Shown in pieces: positions 7,857 through 17,270 of a stretch of DNA of 64,000 nt. Source of the DNA: Kribbella caucasensis. GTDB lineage: Bacteria > Actinomycetota > Actinomycetes > Propionibacteriales > Kribbellaceae. Both the position numbers and the translations under genes were made by a program. The stretch lies in the NCBI RefSeq assembly GCF_004361855.1, contig NZ_SNWQ01000019.1:1-64000 (forward strand). The letters are read 5' to 3'. Position 1 is the first letter of the stretch. Every line of letters starts with the position of its first letter. The notes beneath the pieces are model-generated. The model did not search any database. It was not told where the DNA came from and worked only from the letters and a program-made list of their open reading frames with translations.

Positions 7857-9308
7857 TCAGGTGATGAGGGTGAAGAGGGTGCTGGGGAGGACGGAGACGA
7901 CTATCGCCGCGGCGGTGTAGGCGCTGATGACGGTTACGGCGGGGGTTTCTATGTCGACCGAGAAGGGGGCTTCGGCGGGGAGGCGGAAGAGTTCGGCGAT
8001 CCAGCGGAGGTAGACAGCCAAGCCGATCATGACGTTGACGGCCATGATGACGGCGAGCCAGAGGAGGTCGGCGTCGATGACCGACTGGAAGGCGGCGAAC
8101 TTGGTGAAGAGGCCGGCCAAGCCTGGGGGTAGGCCGGCCAGGACCACCAGGAAGAAGATCAGGGCAGCGGCCAGGCCTGGTTCGGAGCGGATCATGCCTC
8201 GGTAGTCGGTGAGGAGGCCTGCCGGGCGGTGGCGTTGGACCACGGCGACCGCACCGAAGGCGCCGAGCGTTACGACGACGTAGGCGGCGAGGTAGCCGAC
8301 GACCGCTTGGGCATCGCCTACCGCCAGGGGTGCAAGGAGGAAGCCGACCTGGCCGATGGAGGACCAAGCGAGGAGGCGGACCGCTTCGCCTTGGCGGAGG
8401 GCAGCGAGGTTCCCGACGGTCATGGTGACGGCGGCCAGGATCGCGACGACCGTCCGGAGCTCCGAACCGCTGGGGGCCACGCCGAAGGTGACGAGGACCA
8501 GGAGCCCGGCCACGCCGGCCGACTTGGAGACGACGGCGAGGAAGGCGGTGACCTCGACCGGCGCACCGGCGTACGTGTCGGGGAGCCAGCCGTGGAACGG
8601 GACGGCCGCGATCTTGAAGCCGAAGCCGACGATCACGAACAGGCCGGCCGCGAACGCCACCCGGCGCAGGTCCGGGTCGATCCCCGGGAGTTGCGTCGCG
8701 ATCGTCTGCAGGTAAAGCGAGCCGGTCACGCCGTAGAGGTAGGAGATGCCGAACAGCATCACGGCCGTCGACAGGACGGAGACGAGGAACGCCTTGAGCG
8801 CGGCTTCGGAACCGCGGCGGTCGCGGCGCAGGGCAACCATCGCGAAGCTCGGCAGCGACACCACCTCGAGGGCGATCACGATTGTCGCAAGGTCGCGCGC
8901 ACCGGCCAGCACGGTCGCGCCGGTGAGCGCGCTGAGCAGCAGGAAGTGGTACTCGCCGACCGGGATCTCGCGATCGAGCAACCCGTACGTCGAGAGGCCG
9001 ACGACGCCGAGTCCGCCGATCAACAGGACGGCCCACAACCCGACGGTGAGGGGTTCGAAGACGATGCTGCACTCGGCCGGTGCTTCGACTGCGGCGCGGC
9101 AGAATCCGGGTCGGACCGAGTTGCGCTGCGTCACCAGGAACGCGAAGCCGAACAGGATCGCGCCAGCGGTGACCAGCGTGACGCAAAGGTGTTTGAGCTG
9201 ACGGCTACCGGCGCCCCAGAAACCGTCGACGAGCAGCGCGGCCACGGCACCCAGCGCGAGCACCAGTGGTACCGCGATCGCTTGCCAGTCGGTCCAGGTG
9301 ATCGTCAT
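7857..9308 (-). CDS. nuoN2: NADH-quinone oxidoreductase subunit N, second set
   Basis: 483 residues of antiporter-like membrane subunit, one of the three proton-pumping subunits of complex I. The conserved glutamate in IALEVVSLPSFAM and the lysine in GFGFKIAAVPFHGWLPDTYA are present, as are later conserved stretches (WSSIGQVGFLL). The ATG at 9308 lies in an ATGA overlap with the nuoM2 stop, which settles the start. It is the last gene of the block I-J-K-L-M-N. It is shorter than the main-operon NuoN (531 residues) and clearly divergent from it, so it is not a recent duplicate. Confidence 0.92.
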   Translation of the reverse strand: MTITWTDWQAIAVPLVLALGAVAALLVDGFWGAGSRQLKHLCVTLVTAGAILFGFAFLVTQRNSVRPGFCRAAVEAPAECSIVFEPLTVGLWAVLLIGGLGVVGLSTYGLLDREIPVGEYHFLLLSALTGATVLAGARDLATIVIALEVVSLPSFAMVALRRDRRGSEAALKAFLVSVLSTAVMLFGISYLYGVTGSLYLQTIATQLPGIDPDLRRVAFAAGLFVIVGFGFKIAAVPFHGWLPDTYAGAPVEVTAFLAVVSKSAGVAGLLVLVTFGVAPSGSELRTVVAILAAVTMTVGNLAALRQGEAVRLLAWSSIGQVGFLLAPLAVGDAQAVVGYLAAYVVVTLGAFGAVAVVQRHRPAGLLTDYRGMIRSEPGLAAALIFFLVVLAGLPPGLAGLFTKFAAFQSVIDADLLWLAVIMAVNVMIGLAVYLRWIAELFRLPAEAPFSVDIETPAVTVISAYTAAAIVVSVLPSTLFTLIT

Positions 9309-10849
9309 ACGAAGTTCCAATAGTCGAGCAGGAGCCAGGGCGCGAGCCCGAGGACGACGGTCAGCGCCACCAGCGGCGTCCACGTGAGCAACTCGATCCG
9401 GCTCAGGTCGACGGCGAACGCGGTCGTCGGGTACTCGGCCGGGTCACCCTGGCACAGGTTGCGGATCAGCCGGAGGAAGTACGCCGCGGTCAGCACTGTC
9501 CCGAGACCCGCGATCACCATGAACACCAGGAAGGTTGTCCGAGGCAACGAGTCGGCCGGGCGGTAGGCGCCGAGCAGGGCGAGCATCTCACCCCAGAACC
9601 CGGCCAGCCCGGGCAGCCCGAGCGAGGCGAGGCTGGCGAAGACGAGCAGTCCGCTGATCCGTGGCAGCCGGGCGTTCAGCGCGCGGCCGATCGTGCGCAG
9701 ATCGCTGGTGTCGTGCCGGTCCTTGATCGCGCCGGCCAGGAAGAACAGCAGACCGGTGATCAGCCCGTGCGCGATGTTCGCGAACAGCGCCCCGCTCAGG
9801 CCCTCCGGCGACATCGTCGCGATCCCGAGCCCGATGAACCCCATGTGCCCGACGCTCGAGTACGCGATCAGCCGCTTCACGTCGGTCTGCGCGAAACACG
9901 CCAGCGATCCGGCGATGATCGCGACCGTGGAGAAGCCGCCCAGATAGGGCGCGATGGTGGTCGTCGCCTCGGGCAGCACCGGCAACAGGATCCGGATCAG
10001 GCCGTAACTGCCGAGCTTGAGCAATAGGCCGGCCAGCAGGACCGACCCGACCGTCGGCGCCTTCGCATGCGCATCGGGCAACCAGATGTGCAGCGGCCAG
10101 AGCGGCATCTTCACGGCCAGGCCGAGCGCGACCAGGATCGCCGCCGCGAGTGGTACGCCGCGTCCGCCCGCCACCGGGTTGTTGCCGAGCACCTCGAGAT
10201 CGAACGTCCCTGCCTGCCGGTGGATCAGCAGGAAGCCGAGCAACATCACGGCCGAACCGAGCACCGTCATCAACACGAACGTGGTCGCCGCACGCCGTCG
10301 CCCGGCCGCGTCGTGCTCGTCACCCCAGATGTCGATGACGAGCCACATCGGGATCAGGACGACCTCGAAGAACAGGAAGAACAGCACCAGGTCGACGGCC
10401 GAGAACGTACCGATCACCCCGGTCTCGATCACCAGCAACAACGCGATCAGGGACCGGGTACGGCCGATCCGTGGGGTGATGCGAAGCGAGTACAGGCAGC
10501 AGAGGAAGACCAGCAACGCGGTGAGCATGATCAACGGGATCGAGATCGAGTCCACCGCGATGTGGAACCGCACATCCAACGGCGGGATCCACTCCAGATC
10601 GGTCTCCGCGAACGGGTACAGCTTGCCGGGCAGGGTCCTGGGCGCTGTCTCGAACCCAACAAGCGTCCCCGGTCCGTCGGCGGGCCGCAGATAGTCGATC
10701 CACAACCACACCGAACCGACCAGCACCAGCCCGGAAATCACTGAGCCCACAACGGCGGCCACCCGATCGGCGAACGACACCGGCAGCACCCACAGCACCA
10801 TCGCCGTCAGCGCCGGCACGGCCAGCAATGCGATCAGCAAAGTACTCAC
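9305..10849 (-). CDS. nuoM2: NADH-quinone oxidoreductase subunit M, second set
   Basis: 514 residues, a Mrp-antiporter-type membrane subunit of complex I. The conserved glutamate is in FFEVVLIPMWLVIDIWG and the key lysine in GLAVKMPLWPLHIWLPDAHA, both needed for proton transfer in studied homologues. ATGA overlaps join it to nuoL2 upstream and nuoN2 downstream. It contains all the usual conserved segments (AQTDVKRLIAYSSVGHMGF), so it looks functional. Compared with NuoM in the main operon (507 residues) it has a different N-terminal loop rich in prolines. Confidence 0.93.
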   Translation of the reverse strand: MSTLLIALLAVPALTAMVLWVLPVSFADRVAAVVGSVISGLVLVGSVWLWIDYLRPADGPGTLVGFETAPRTLPGKLYPFAETDLEWIPPLDVRFHIAVDSISIPLIMLTALLVFLCCLYSLRITPRIGRTRSLIALLLVIETGVIGTFSAVDLVLFFLFFEVVLIPMWLVIDIWGDEHDAAGRRRAATTFVLMTVLGSAVMLLGFLLIHRQAGTFDLEVLGNNPVAGGRGVPLAAAILVALGLAVKMPLWPLHIWLPDAHAKAPTVGSVLLAGLLLKLGSYGLIRILLPVLPEATTTIAPYLGGFSTVAIIAGSLACFAQTDVKRLIAYSSVGHMGFIGLGIATMSPEGLSGALFANIAHGLITGLLFFLAGAIKDRHDTSDLRTIGRALNARLPRISGLLVFASLASLGLPGLAGFWGEMLALLGAYRPADSLPRTTFLVFMVIAGLGTVLTAAYFLRLIRNLCQGDPAEYPTTAFAVDLSRIELLTWTPLVALTVVLGLAPWLLLDYWNFV

Positions 10850-12612
10850 GAGGCGATCACCCCCGCGAGGACAGCCAGCGCGACCACACCGATCACCGCA
10901 GCGGTCAGATACGTCTGCACATTCCCGGTCTGCAGCAACCGGAAGCCCTGCGAAGCCAACGTCCCCGCCCGCCCCGTGGCCCGCACATATCCCCCGATCA
11001 CATCCCGATCACCAAGCACCGCGAGCTTCGCGAACCACCGCACCGGAACGACGACCGCTCCCTGGTACGCCGCATCCAGGCCGAACTCGTGCTCCAGCAC
11101 AACCGGCCGCGGATCCGCCCCACGTTGCCACAACGAGTACGCCGGGAGCGCGCCGAACACCGCCAGCACGGTCGTCACCAGCGCAACGCCCCAGTGGACA
11201 TGCACCCCATCGGCATACCCGAGCCCGGCCGCACCGATCGCCAGCAGCACCAGCGGCCCGAGCATCAACCAGGACGGCTCGCGGAGCTTGGACGTGTCCG
11301 GCTCATCGACATCCGCCATCGGGTCGTCATCCTCGAACGCGCCGAGCGCCCCGGCCAGTGCGGGCGTCCGGAAGAACGTCCACAACCACAAGCGCACGCA
11401 ATAGAACGCGGTCAACGCCGCCGTCAGGCAGACCGAGACCAGCACGACCCAGCCAATGGTCGACCCGTCTCGCGCGTGGTGCCAGGCCGCCTCGACCACC
11501 GAGTCCTTGGAGAAGAACCCGGCCAGCCCCGGCACGCCGGCCAGCGCACCGAGGCCGATCGTCATCGTGACGAAGGTGACCGGCATCGCCCGGCGGAGGG
11601 CACCGCGTCGGGTGTAGCGACGGAGTACGACGAAGGCGGCACTGCCGACCTGGTGCAGCAGCACACCGGCACAGAGGAACAGCAACGCCTTGAAGGACGC
11701 ATGCGTGACGAGGTGGAACAACGCGGCGTGCCGACCGTCTTCTGTCCCGAGCGAGAGACCGGCGAACATGATCGCCAACTGGCTCACCGTCGACCACGCG
11801 AGCACCCGCTTGACCTCGACGGCCGCCATCGCACAGAGCGCGGAGACCAGCATCGTCACGCACGCGACCACCGCGAGCACGGTGAGGGTCGCCTCGGCCT
11901 CGACGAACACGTCGTACAGGCGGGCGATCAGGAAGACGCCGGCGGCAACCATGGTCGCCGCGTGGATCAGGGCGCTGACCGGGCTCGGACCGGGCATCGC
12001 GTCGGGGAGCCAGGTCTGCAACGGGACCTGGGCGGACTTGCCGACCACGCCGACCAGCAGCAGCACCGTCCCGGCCGTCAATGCACCGGGCGAGATCGGG
12101 CCGGAGCCCAGCTCGGAGATGCGGAACGTGTTGTAGCCGATGCCGAGGACGAAGATGCCGAACAGGAACCCGACGTCGGCGAACCTGGTCATCAGGAACG
12201 CCTTCATCGCACCGGAGCGGGCGTCACGGCGCTCCCAATAGTGCCCGATCAGCAAGTACGAGCAGACGCCCATCACCTCCCAGCCGATCAGCAACAGGAA
12301 CAGGCTGTCCGCGACGACAACCGTGACCATGGCCGCGGTGAAGAGGGTGACGAGCGCCGTGTACGACGCGGCGCGCTCGTGCAGGTAGCCGATCGAGTAG
12401 ACCTGGACGCAGGCGGAGACGACGCCGACCACGGCCAGCAGCAGCACGGTCAGGTCGTCGGTTCGCAGGTCGAAGGTCCAGAACACGTCGGGGCCGACAC
12501 CCGTGCCGGGAAAGCTGGTCTGCTGAGGCTCGACACCGGACAGCAGGATGGCCGCCAGGATCACCAGCAGGGAGAAGCCGACGCCGACCACGCGCCACGT
12601 CGTCGCGATCAC
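10846..12612 (-). CDS. nuoL2: NADH-quinone oxidoreductase subunit L, second set
   Basis: 588 residues, the most distal proton-pumping subunit, whose C-terminal lateral helix normally clamps the membrane arm. The conserved glutamate is in IGWEVMGVCSYLLIG and the lysine in [35 protein letters not shown] follows. The C-terminal region after about residue 480 carries the expected amphipathic part and a last membrane segment. The start ATG at 12612 overlaps the nuoK2 stop by four bases. Compared with NuoL1 (623 residues) it lacks some N-terminal sequence, but the functional core is complete. Confidence 0.93.
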   Translation of the reverse strand: MIATTWRVVGVGFSLLVILAAILLSGVEPQQTSFPGTGVGPDVFWTFDLRTDDLTVLLLAVVGVVSACVQVYSIGYLHERAASYTALVTLFTAAMVTVVVADSLFLLLIGWEVMGVCSYLLIGHYWERRDARSGAMKAFLMTRFADVGFLFGIFVLGIGYNTFRISELGSGPISPGALTAGTVLLLVGVVGKSAQVPLQTWLPDAMPGPSPVSALIHAATMVAAGVFLIARLYDVFVEAEATLTVLAVVACVTMLVSALCAMAAVEVKRVLAWSTVSQLAIMFAGLSLGTEDGRHAALFHLVTHASFKALLFLCAGVLLHQVGSAAFVVLRRYTRRGALRRAMPVTFVTMTIGLGALAGVPGLAGFFSKDSVVEAAWHHARDGSTIGWVVLVSVCLTAALTAFYCVRLWLWTFFRTPALAGALGAFEDDDPMADVDEPDTSKLREPSWLMLGPLVLLAIGAAGLGYADGVHVHWGVALVTTVLAVFGALPAYSLWQRGADPRPVVLEHEFGLDAAYQGAVVVPVRWFAKLAVLGDRDVIGGYVRATGRAGTLASQGFRLLQTGNVQTYLTAAVIGVVALAVLAGVIAS

Positions 12613-12992
12613 GACGCCGCACCCTTCTCGACCGCGGTCCTCCCAGCGGCGGTGCCCGCCCCATCAGCCGCGGGGATCCCGCCGTCCTGCTCAACCAGGT
12701 CGCGGGCGGCGTCCGCATCCACATGACCGTGGCCGCGGAACAGCAGCAGCACGATCGCCAGCCCGAGGCCGATCTCGGCCGCGGCCAGCGTGATGACGAA
12801 CACCGCGAGCGTCTGCCCGGTGGCGAGTCCGTCCAGTCGCCAGGCGTCGAAGGCGACCAGGTTCAGGTTGACCGCGTTCAGCATCAGCTCGAAGGACATC
12901 AGCATGGTGATCGCGTTGCGCCGCGCCAGCACGCCGTACACGCCGAGGCAGAACAGCAGGACGGCCAGCAGCAACGGGAGAACCAGTGGCAT
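12609..12992 (-). CDS. nuoK2: NADH-quinone oxidoreductase subunit K, second set
   Basis: 127 residues with three membrane helices. The two conserved membrane glutamates are present, in MSFELMLNAVNLNLVAF and in LAAAEIGLGLAIVLLLF. NuoK is normally about 100 residues; this one has an extra C-terminal tail of about 30 polar residues (from VDADAARDLVEQDGG on) that the main-operon NuoK (99 residues) does not have. It starts one base after the nuoJ2 stop and overlaps nuoL2, so it is part of the same transcript. Confidence 0.92.
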   Translation of the reverse strand: MPLVLPLLLAVLLFCLGVYGVLARRNAITMLMSFELMLNAVNLNLVAFDAWRLDGLATGQTLAVFVITLAAAEIGLGLAIVLLLFRGHGHVDADAARDLVEQDGGIPAADGAGTAAGRTAVEKGAAS

Positions 12993-12993
12993 G

Positions 12994-13524
12994 TCAGTCC
13001 TCCTTCCCCGAGGAGGACAGCCTGTCAGAGCGCTCCGACAATTTCCTTTGGGACAAGACGATCGCGCCGATCAGGGCTGCCAGCAACAACACCGAGAGGA
13101 CCTCGAAGGGCAGCACCCAGATCCTGAAAACCGCGGTCCCGACATCGGTCGCCGACCCGGCCGGCACCGGTTCGATCTTCTCGTTGCCAAAGGCAATCAC
13201 CACTCCGGTGCCGAGGAGCAGCGCCAGCACCCCGGCGACGATCGCCGCGAACGGGCTCCGCCGGGTGGTCAGCGCCGGCAGCGGGTTGGTCGGTGCCTTG
13301 GTCAGCATCAGCGCGAACAGCACCAAGACCACGATCGCGCCCACGTAGACGAGGATCTGCACCAGCGCGACGAACTCGGCGTGCAGCGCGCCGAAGCAGC
13401 CTGCGACCGCGCCGAGCGCGACCACCAGCCAGAGCGCGGCGTGCACGATCCGGCGGGACGTGACGACGAGAACGGCCGCCGCGATCGCCACCGCCCCCGC
13501 GATGGAGAAGAGCGCAGTGGTCAC
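12994..13524 (-). CDS. nuoJ2: NADH-quinone oxidoreductase subunit J, second set
   Basis: 176 residues with about five membrane helices. The conserved segment [20 protein letters not shown], which includes the pi-bulge helix of complex I subunit J, is intact. The start is a GTG at 13524 that shares a GTGA with the end of nuoI2; the longer open frame upstream is antisense-like arginine-rich sequence and was rejected. It lacks the roughly 100-residue charged C-terminal extension of the main-operon NuoJ (281 residues). Confidence 0.92.
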   Translation of the reverse strand: MTTALFSIAGAVAIAAAVLVVTSRRIVHAALWLVVALGAVAGCFGALHAEFVALVQILVYVGAIVVLVLFALMLTKAPTNPLPALTTRRSPFAAIVAGVLALLLGTGVVIAFGNEKIEPVPAGSATDVGTAVFRIWVLPFEVLSVLLLAALIGAIVLSQRKLSERSDRLSSSGKED

Positions 13525-14087
13525 TCGCCGCCCCCGGACTCGGGCCCCTCGCCAGCCCTCGGCGCCCCGTCGGACGGCGCTGCCCCGGCAGCTGGTCCCT
13601 CGACGGCCGGTGCCTCGATGACGGACGGGCCGGGGTCGATCGGCTGGGGTGCGGGGACGGTCCACATCCAGTCGCGCAGCCGGTCCTTCTCGTGGGTCAG
13701 GTTGCGGATGTCGGTCTCGGCGTACTCGAACTCGGGTGACCAGAACAGCGCGTCGAACGGGCAGGCCTCGATGCAGATCCCGCAGTACATGCAGAGCGAG
13801 AAGTCGATCGCGAACCGGTCCAGCACGTTGCGGCTGCGCTCTCGGGCCTGCTCACCGACCGACGGCGCGGTCTCGGTGTGCGAGTCGATGTAGATGCACC
13901 AGCTCGGGCACTCCCGGGCGCACAGCATGCAGGAGGTGCAGTTCTCCTCCAGCAACGCGATCACGCCCCGGCTGCGCGGCGGCAGCTCGGGCTGGACGTC
14001 CGGGTACTGCTCGGTGACGGCGCGGCGGGACAGCGTCTTCGCAGTGACTTTCAGGCCGTCGATCAGACCCTTGCCTGGTAGTGCCAC
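13521..14087 (-). CDS. nuoI2: NADH-quinone oxidoreductase subunit I (two [4Fe-4S]), second set
   Basis: 188 residues. Two ferredoxin-type cluster motifs are complete: cysteines 50, 53, 56 and 60 in [12 protein letters not shown] and 99, 102, 105 and 109 in [12 protein letters not shown]. They would carry electrons from the peripheral arm toward NuoB. The GTG start at 14087 follows GGGAGGAGGAGGC, one of the strongest ribosome sites in the window. The last 45 residues are Pro/Ala/Gly-rich (about residue 145 on). It opens the I-to-N block, so a promoter should lie in the 141 bp upstream; there are 11-bp direct repeats there (14201-14233). Confidence 0.93.
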   Translation of the reverse strand: MALPGKGLIDGLKVTAKTLSRRAVTEQYPDVQPELPPRSRGVIALLEENCTSCMLCARECPSWCIYIDSHTETAPSVGEQARERSRNVLDRFAIDFSLCMYCGICIEACPFDALFWSPEFEYAETDIRNLTHEKDRLRDWMWTVPAPQPIDPGPSVIEAPAVEGPAAGAAPSDGAPRAGEGPESGGGE

Positions 14088-14200
14088 GCCTCCTCCTCCC
14101 GTCCGGCGAACCGAGCCATCAAACAACAGAAACCCTGCAGGCTGACACTAACCGGTCCAGCCCCCTTACGGAGTCACCAGACGGCCGCAGTTCCCACTCG

Positions 14201-14233
14201 GTGCAGTGGAAATGCAGGGAGAGTGCAGTCAGA
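14201..14233. repeat. three 11-bp direct repeats upstream of nuoI2
   Basis: Three successive units GTGCAGTGGAA, ATGCAGGGAGA and GTGCAGTCAGA share TGCAG at exact 11-bp spacing. Direct repeats at one helical turn are the usual form of sites for OmpR/PhoB-type response regulators. They are 114-146 bp upstream of the nuoI2 start and overlap the last codons of the upstream gene. They could control the nuoI2-N2 block. Confidence 0.4.
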
Positions 14234-14987
14234 GTTCCGGTTCGAGCCGCGCCGCGACCTGTCGGTACCGGCTCACCGGGATCAGATGCACCCCGTCGAA
14301 GGCGCCGCTGTCCCGGATCCGGAGGACCTGCTCGCAGGCCGCCTCGACGCCCGCGTCCCGATCCCGCTCGACCGCCTCGACCAGCCGATCGGGGATGGCG
14401 AGCTGCGGCACGGACGCCAGGTTGTGGGCCATCTTCGCGCTCGCCAGCACCATCACCCCGGCGTACACCGGGATGTCCAGCGCGACGCTGTCCCGCCAGC
14501 GGAGCAGTTCGTCCACGTCGAAACTGACCTGCAGGTAAAGGAAGTCCGCCTCGGCCTTCCACCGCGGGACCCTGCCCAGCCGGGCGGTCGCGCCGACCTC
14601 GAACGGCCCGCAACCGGGGAAGCCGGTCGCCCGGGTCTCCTCGATCATCGTCCGGACCGTGAGCTGACTGGTCCGGCCGCCCTCGCGCGGGTCGTCGCCG
14701 TGCACGAACAGGAACTGCTCGACCCCGTACGCCGCGGCCGTGAGCAGGTCGCGGCGGAAGCCGAGCAGATTCCGGTCCCGTGAGTTGAGGCACGCGATCC
14801 CCCGGGCGCCCATCAGCTGCACCTCGTTGGCCACCGCGACGCTGGACACGGTGGCCCGGCCGATGTGGTTGTCCGGGATCAGGAACGCGTCCGCGATCGG
14901 GCTCATCACGCCGATCTGGTGCCGCACCTTCTTCAGATCCGGCCGCGTCGGCGGTTCCACCTCACAGATCACCTGAAACCCGGTCAC
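14229..14987 (-). CDS. methylenetetrahydrofolate reductase family protein
   Basis: 252 residues in a TIM-barrel fold of the MetF family: it begins with FQVICEVEPPTRPDL, where the glutamate matches the catalytic Glu of MTHFR, and continues with ADAFLIPDNHIGRATVSSVA, LNSRDRNLLGFRRDL and FLFVHGDDPREGG. MTHFR reduces 5,10-methylene-tetrahydrofolate with flavin. This short form may instead be a ferredoxin- or F420-linked or otherwise specialised relative. Standing between nuoH2 and nuoI2 on the same strand, it could use electrons from the same pool, though that is speculation. Its 3' end lies 141 bp before nuoI2. Confidence 0.75.
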   Translation of the reverse strand: MTGFQVICEVEPPTRPDLKKVRHQIGVMSPIADAFLIPDNHIGRATVSSVAVANEVQLMGARGIACLNSRDRNLLGFRRDLLTAAAYGVEQFLFVHGDDPREGGRTSQLTVRTMIEETRATGFPGCGPFEVGATARLGRVPRWKAEADFLYLQVSFDVDELLRWRDSVALDIPVYAGVMVLASAKMAHNLASVPQLAIPDRLVEAVERDRDAGVEAACEQVLRIRDSGAFDGVHLIPVSRYRQVAARLEPEL

Positions 14988-15003
14988 CCCCGAGACCCTA
15001 TCG

Positions 15004-15657
15004 TCAGCTGGTCGTCAGAATCGGGTTGTCCACAGCCCAGTACCAGTCGTTGTCGCCGCTGGCCAGCGACCACGTGACCTTCAACGTCTGCGCGCCGGCT
15101 GGGACAGGAACGGCGAGGCGCTCGATCCGCGCGGTGACGTCACCCCCGTCAGTGAGGATCGGCTGAGGAGTCCCCCCGTCGAAGGAGACCAGGACCCGGG
15201 CGGTTTCCGCGCCGCTCTTCCGGTAGTGCGAGGTGAAGCTGAGCAACGCAGCACTGGCACCAGCGACGGAGGACGAAGGTGAAATGAGCTTGCTGTTGAA
15301 GAGGCCGATGCGGGGCAGGTCAGACCACTCGCCGGAGTCGGCGACGGCGAACACACCGCGGGCGCGGACGTTGCTCTCGCGGCTCTGGTTCGGCGCGGCA
15401 CTGAAGATCGCCTGGCCGGCGCTGTTCGTGGTCAGCGGGGTCCAGTCGGCGATCGCGTCCGTCGAGAGGTCGGGCCGCGCGCGTTCCAGCCGGGTGAGGA
15501 AGTCGGGGTAGCGCTGAGTGCGGTCCCGGTCCCCAGCTGTTGCTGGTCACTTTGTGCTTGTCCGGCCAGACCCAGTCGCGTTGGTGGCCCAGCCAGGACC
15601 AAACTTTGCCGTCGGGTGTGCGGTGGTTCAACAGCCGGGATGCGACCAGTAGGTGAA
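15004..15657 (-). pseudogene. 5'-truncated, frameshifted remnant, possibly of an AlkP-superfamily phosphodiesterase
   Basis: Reading on the minus strand, the 3' part (to TGA-bounded frame start near 15545) encodes RTQRYPDFLTRLERARPDLS, DAIADWTPLTTNS and a beta-rich end with WSLASGDNDWYWAVDNPIL. The first piece resembles the alkaline phosphatase superfamily of type I phosphodiesterases. A second frame further upstream contains TPDGKVWSWLGHQRDWVWPD and breaks off in frame at the junction near 15550. There is no start codon with a ribosome site and no catalytic metal motif, and the frame runs straight into the end of the sigma factor gene. I read this as the tail of a lost gene. The family call is tentative. 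Confidence 0.5.
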
Positions 15658-16869
15658 CTACAGCATGGCGAGCCGGCCGCGGAGGAAGGCCTGCTCGGCT
15701 GCGTTGGCGGACATGGCGATGGCGGCTTCGTAGGCGGCAGCGGCGTCCCGAGGACGATCGAGTCGCCGGAGCAGATCGGCGCGGATGGCGTGGAAGAGGT
15801 AGTAGCTGCCGAGGTCCAGGTCGTCGACGATGGCGAGCGCCTCGGCGGGACCCGTCAACTCGCCGACGGCGACCGCGCGGTTGAGGGCGACCACCGGAGT
15901 CGGGGTGAGGCGCATCAGGTGGTCGTAGAGCTGGACGATCTGGGACCAGTCGGTTTCCGCGGTACTCGGAGCGTCGCTGTGGACGGCGTTGATCGCGGCC
16001 TGGAGCTGGTACGGACCTGGTTGGTCGCGACGCAGGCAACGCCGTACGAGGTCCTGTCCCTCGGTGATCAGCTCTCGGTCCCAGCGCGATCGGTCCTGCT
16101 CGGGGAGCGGGACGAGCGAGCCGTCCGCCGCGGTGCGCGCCGGACGCCGGGATTCCTGCAGCAGCATCAGCGCGAGTAGACCGAGTACTTCGGGTTCGTC
16201 CGGCATCAGTTCGGCCAGGACGCGACCGAGCCGGATCGCCTCCGCGCAGAGCTCGGTCCGGATCAGCTCGTCGCCGGAGGACGCGGCGTACCCCTCATTG
16301 AAGATCAGGTAGACCACGGCCAGTACTCCGCGCAGCCGTTCGGGGAGATCCGAGTCGGACGGGACGCGGTATGGGATGCCGGCGGCGCGGATCTTGGTCT
16401 TTGCGCGGACCAGGCGCTGGGCCATCGTCGGCTCCGGGACCAGGAAAGCGCGCGAGATCTCGGCCGTGGTGAGGCCGCCGAGCAGGCGCAGGGTGAGGGC
16501 GACCCGGACGTTCAGCGCCAGCGCCGGGTGGCAGCAGGTGAAGATCAGCCGGAGCCGGTCGTCGCGCACGGGTCCCTCCTCCACTGGTTCGTCCTGGGCG
16601 TGCAAGAGAGCGGCTTGCGCGTGCTTGTCCTCGCGGGCCGCCTCCCGCCGGAGCCGGTCGATCGCGCGGTGCCGGGCGGCGGTGATGATCCAGCCGGCCG
16701 GGCTCGGTGGGAGTCCATTGGCCGGCCACTTCTCGACCGCGGCCGCGAACGCCTCCTGCACGGCGTCCTCGGCGATGTCCAGATCACCGAAGACACCCGC
16801 CAGCACCGCGACCGCCCGGCCGTGCTCCTGCCGGAACACGGCCGCCACTTCCTCAACGGCGAGCCCCAT
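15658..16869 (-). CDS. ECF42-type RNA polymerase sigma factor with long C-terminal extension
   Basis: 403 residues. The N-terminal half has sigma region 2 ([19 protein letters not shown] and [19 protein letters not shown]) and region 4 ([37 protein letters not shown]). The C-terminal half of about 200 residues is helical and repeat-like ([40 protein letters not shown]), the tetratricopeptide-like extension typical of the ECF42 group. ECF42 factors are normally encoded with a DGPF/YCII protein, and one lies ten bases upstream. The start at ATG 16869 is supported by homologous starts and by the spacing. Confidence 0.9.
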   Translation of the reverse strand: MGLAVEEVAAVFRQEHGRAVAVLAGVFGDLDIAEDAVQEAFAAAVEKWPANGLPPSPAGWIITAARHRAIDRLRREAAREDKHAQAALLHAQDEPVEEGPVRDDRLRLIFTCCHPALALNVRVALTLRLLGGLTTAEISRAFLVPEPTMAQRLVRAKTKIRAAGIPYRVPSDSDLPERLRGVLAVVYLIFNEGYAASSGDELIRTELCAEAIRLGRVLAELMPDEPEVLGLLALMLLQESRRPARTAADGSLVPLPEQDRSRWDRELITEGQDLVRRCLRRDQPGPYQLQAAINAVHSDAPSTAETDWSQIVQLYDHLMRLTPTPVVALNRAVAVGELTGPAEALAIVDDLDLGSYYLFHAIRADLLRRLDRPRDAAAAYEAAIAMSANAAEQAFLRGRLAML

Positions 16870-16879
16870 CAGCGGCCCA

Positions 16880-17224
16880 TCAGTGCGCGAACGGCCGGAC
16901 CTCGATCGACAGCGGCTCGAGAATCCGGGCCAGCTTGCGGGCCCACTCCATCGCCTCGTCGAGATCGGCCACGTCGACCACAGTGAACCCGCCCAGGTGT
17001 TCCTTGCCCTCGGTGAACGGCCCGTCCGTGACCAGCAACTCCTCACCCGACGACCGCAGTACGGTCGCCGTCTCCGGCGGGTGCAGACCGGCGCTGAAGA
17101 CCCAGGATCCGGCCGCACGGAGCTCGTCGTTCCAGATCGCCAGCTCCTTCATGATCGGCGCCAGGAACTCGTCGTCCGGCACGGGCCCGTCCGGCTGGTA
17201 GATGCTGAGCAGGTACTGCGTCAT
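16880..17224 (-). CDS. DGPF (YCII-family) protein partnered with the ECF42 sigma factor
   Basis: 114 residues of the YCII-related fold. The signature [18 protein letters not shown] is clear near residue 65. Proteins of this kind are found beside ECF42 sigma factors and are thought to be part of the same regulon or signal; their biochemical role is not settled. The ATG at 17224 begins [16 protein letters not shown], matching the usual N-terminus. It ends ten bases before the sigma factor start, so the two form an operon. Confidence 0.85.
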   Translation of the reverse strand: MTQYLLSIYQPDGPVPDDEFLAPIMKELAIWNDELRAAGSWVFSAGLHPPETATVLRSSGEELLVTDGPFTEGKEHLGGFTVVDVADLDEAMEWARKLARILEPLSIEVRPFAH

Positions 17225-17270
17225 CACGACCTCCAGGTGTCGGGTGTTGTCACCCACTACACGAACGGCA

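Noticed and set aside
10828-12726. 632-codon plus-strand frame opposite nuoL2
   Set aside because: Translation is mostly Arg, His, Gln and Pro without motifs; shadow of a membrane protein gene.
14988-15003. Riboswitch upstream of the MTHFR-like gene
   Set aside because: Only 16 bp separate it from the previous remnant and no riboswitch core pattern was seen.
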